Assembly (NCBI RefSeq): GCF_051106095.1
Contig: NC_135793.1
Span: 2,151,501-2,215,500, forward strand
Length of the DNA stretch: 64,000 bases
From: Pogona vitticeps
Taxonomy: Eukaryota > Chordata > Lepidosauria > Squamata > Agamidae
Direction of reading: 5' to 3'
Below the pieces are notes generated by a model, which worked only from the letters and a program-made list of their open reading frames with translations, had not been told where the DNA came from and made no database searches. This document shows, in pieces, positions 63,241-64,000 of the stretch; the first letter of the stretch is position 1; every line of letters begins with the position of its first letter. The position numbers and the translations under genes are program-made.

Positions 63241-63425
63241 AAAAAACAACAAAGAGGCCAGTGACACCTTAAAAGCCAACATTTTAAAATTTGGAAGAAG
63301 CTTTTATGAACTGCAGCCCATTTAATTAGATGCCTCCAGCTGTCCTCCACAAAAGTGTTTGCCAAGTAAAACTCATCAGTCCTCAAGGGTGCCATAAGAT
63401 TCTTGGTTGGTTTTGCTGCAAAAGA
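63241..63425 (+). repeat. unclassified interspersed repeat, copy 3 of 3
   Basis: gaagcttttatgaactgcag, aagtaaaactcatcagtcct and gggtgccataagattcttgg share order and words with 6105-6215. Confidence 0.45.
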
Positions 63426-63661
63426 TGAACACTGTTGCTAAACACCCCCCCCCCTGCAAGTTTCCATAAATAAATCATTCCTCTTATCGGTTTATTGCTC
63501 ACGGTTTCTCTCTCTCTTCCCCTCCTCCATTTCAGGATACTTTCCAGATTTTTGAGAGGAGAGGGGAAAGAGACAGGCATAGGGGGCTGAGGGTGGTAGA
63601 AGGAAAGACAGCAACGCACAAAGAGGAGTAACTAGATGTAAAGGGGGGCAGAATTTGTTGA

Positions 63662-63785
63662 CTTTTAATGCTGTTGCTGTTAAGTGCCATCAAGTCAGAG
63701 TTGACTTTTGGTGACTCTATGAATGAGAGATCTTCAGAAGGCTCTGCTGTCACCAGCTCGGCTTCATGCAAACTCAAGCCTGTGG
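63662..63785 (+). mobile_element. RTE/Bov-B-like 3' segment or SINE tail
   Basis: ctgttgctgttaagtgccat and caagtcagagttgacttttg match the common amniote tail word 'gtgccatcaagtcagttccgact', shared by RTE LINEs and the SINEs they mobilise. Confidence 0.5.
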
Positions 63786-64000
63786 TTTCCTTTAGGGAGT
63801 GAGTACATATCTTGCTTTTAATATCTCGTCAGCCGGAAGGATAATTTGCTTTAAAGTTTGCACAGTTCTTTGTGCCTCTGGATCCTGGGAGAAAGCGGCC
63901 ACGTTGGGTCAGGGATCCGAAGAGTTCCCACTCCCCAAATTAATTTTTCCCATCTTCTGAATGAAAACGAGAATGCTGATTTGTTTTCATGATTGCGGAC
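63786..64000. other. right end of window
   Basis: Short stretch with nothing recognised. Confidence 0.3.

Overview
The window looks like reptile (lizard or snake) nuclear DNA. It holds intron-containing vertebrate genes and CpG islands. Its repeats are CR1 and L2-like LINE 3' ends, tRNA-derived SINEs of the squamate type, a Penelope-like retroelement, many short hAT-type foldback elements and long microsatellites. No LTR retrovirus copy was recognised. The squamate assignment is an inference from repeat style; no species is claimed.

Three protein genes can be read. (1) 9968-11206, minus: an intronless-CDS receptor of the GPR3/GPR6/GPR12 family, closest to GPR12. It has an unusual Ala/Gly-rich N-terminus, a probable noncoding first exon ending at 13675, and a CpG island with a perfect CRE. 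(2) 27921-47598, minus: a complete nine-exon USP12/USP46-type deubiquitinase of 369 aa, with all splice sites and catalytic residues present. (3) 50908-59206, plus: a complete four-exon RASL11A-like small GTPase of 250 aa.

Gene order and orientation (receptor minus, USP minus, RASL11 plus) match the human 13q12 trio GPR12-USP12-RASL11A, but in a much more compact form. All three proteins also differ from the very conserved GPR12, USP12 and RASL11A in ways that suggest an extra paralogous block (an additional ohnologue set) rather than the 13q12 orthologue. This is the main finding and can be tested by phylogeny.

Layout: 1-9.9 kb is a repeat-bearing left flank, with one well-formed candidate exon of unknown gene (679-846, minus) and a Penelope remnant. 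8.8-14.3 kb is the receptor CpG island and gene. 14.3-25.5 kb is intergenic, with CR1, L2, SINE, hAT and LINE ORF fragments and a repeat-poor stretch. 25.6-47.6 kb is the USP gene with its probable 3' UTR. 47.6-50.9 kb is a divergent-promoter interval. 50.9-59.6 kb is the RASL11 gene. 59.6-64 kb is a right flank with a hAT copy that has perfect target duplications.

Functionally, the three genes are neighbours by ancestry, not a pathway. The receptor family signals through Gs/cAMP, the USP works with WDR48/WDR20 cofactors, and RASL11 proteins are atypical Ras-like GTPases.
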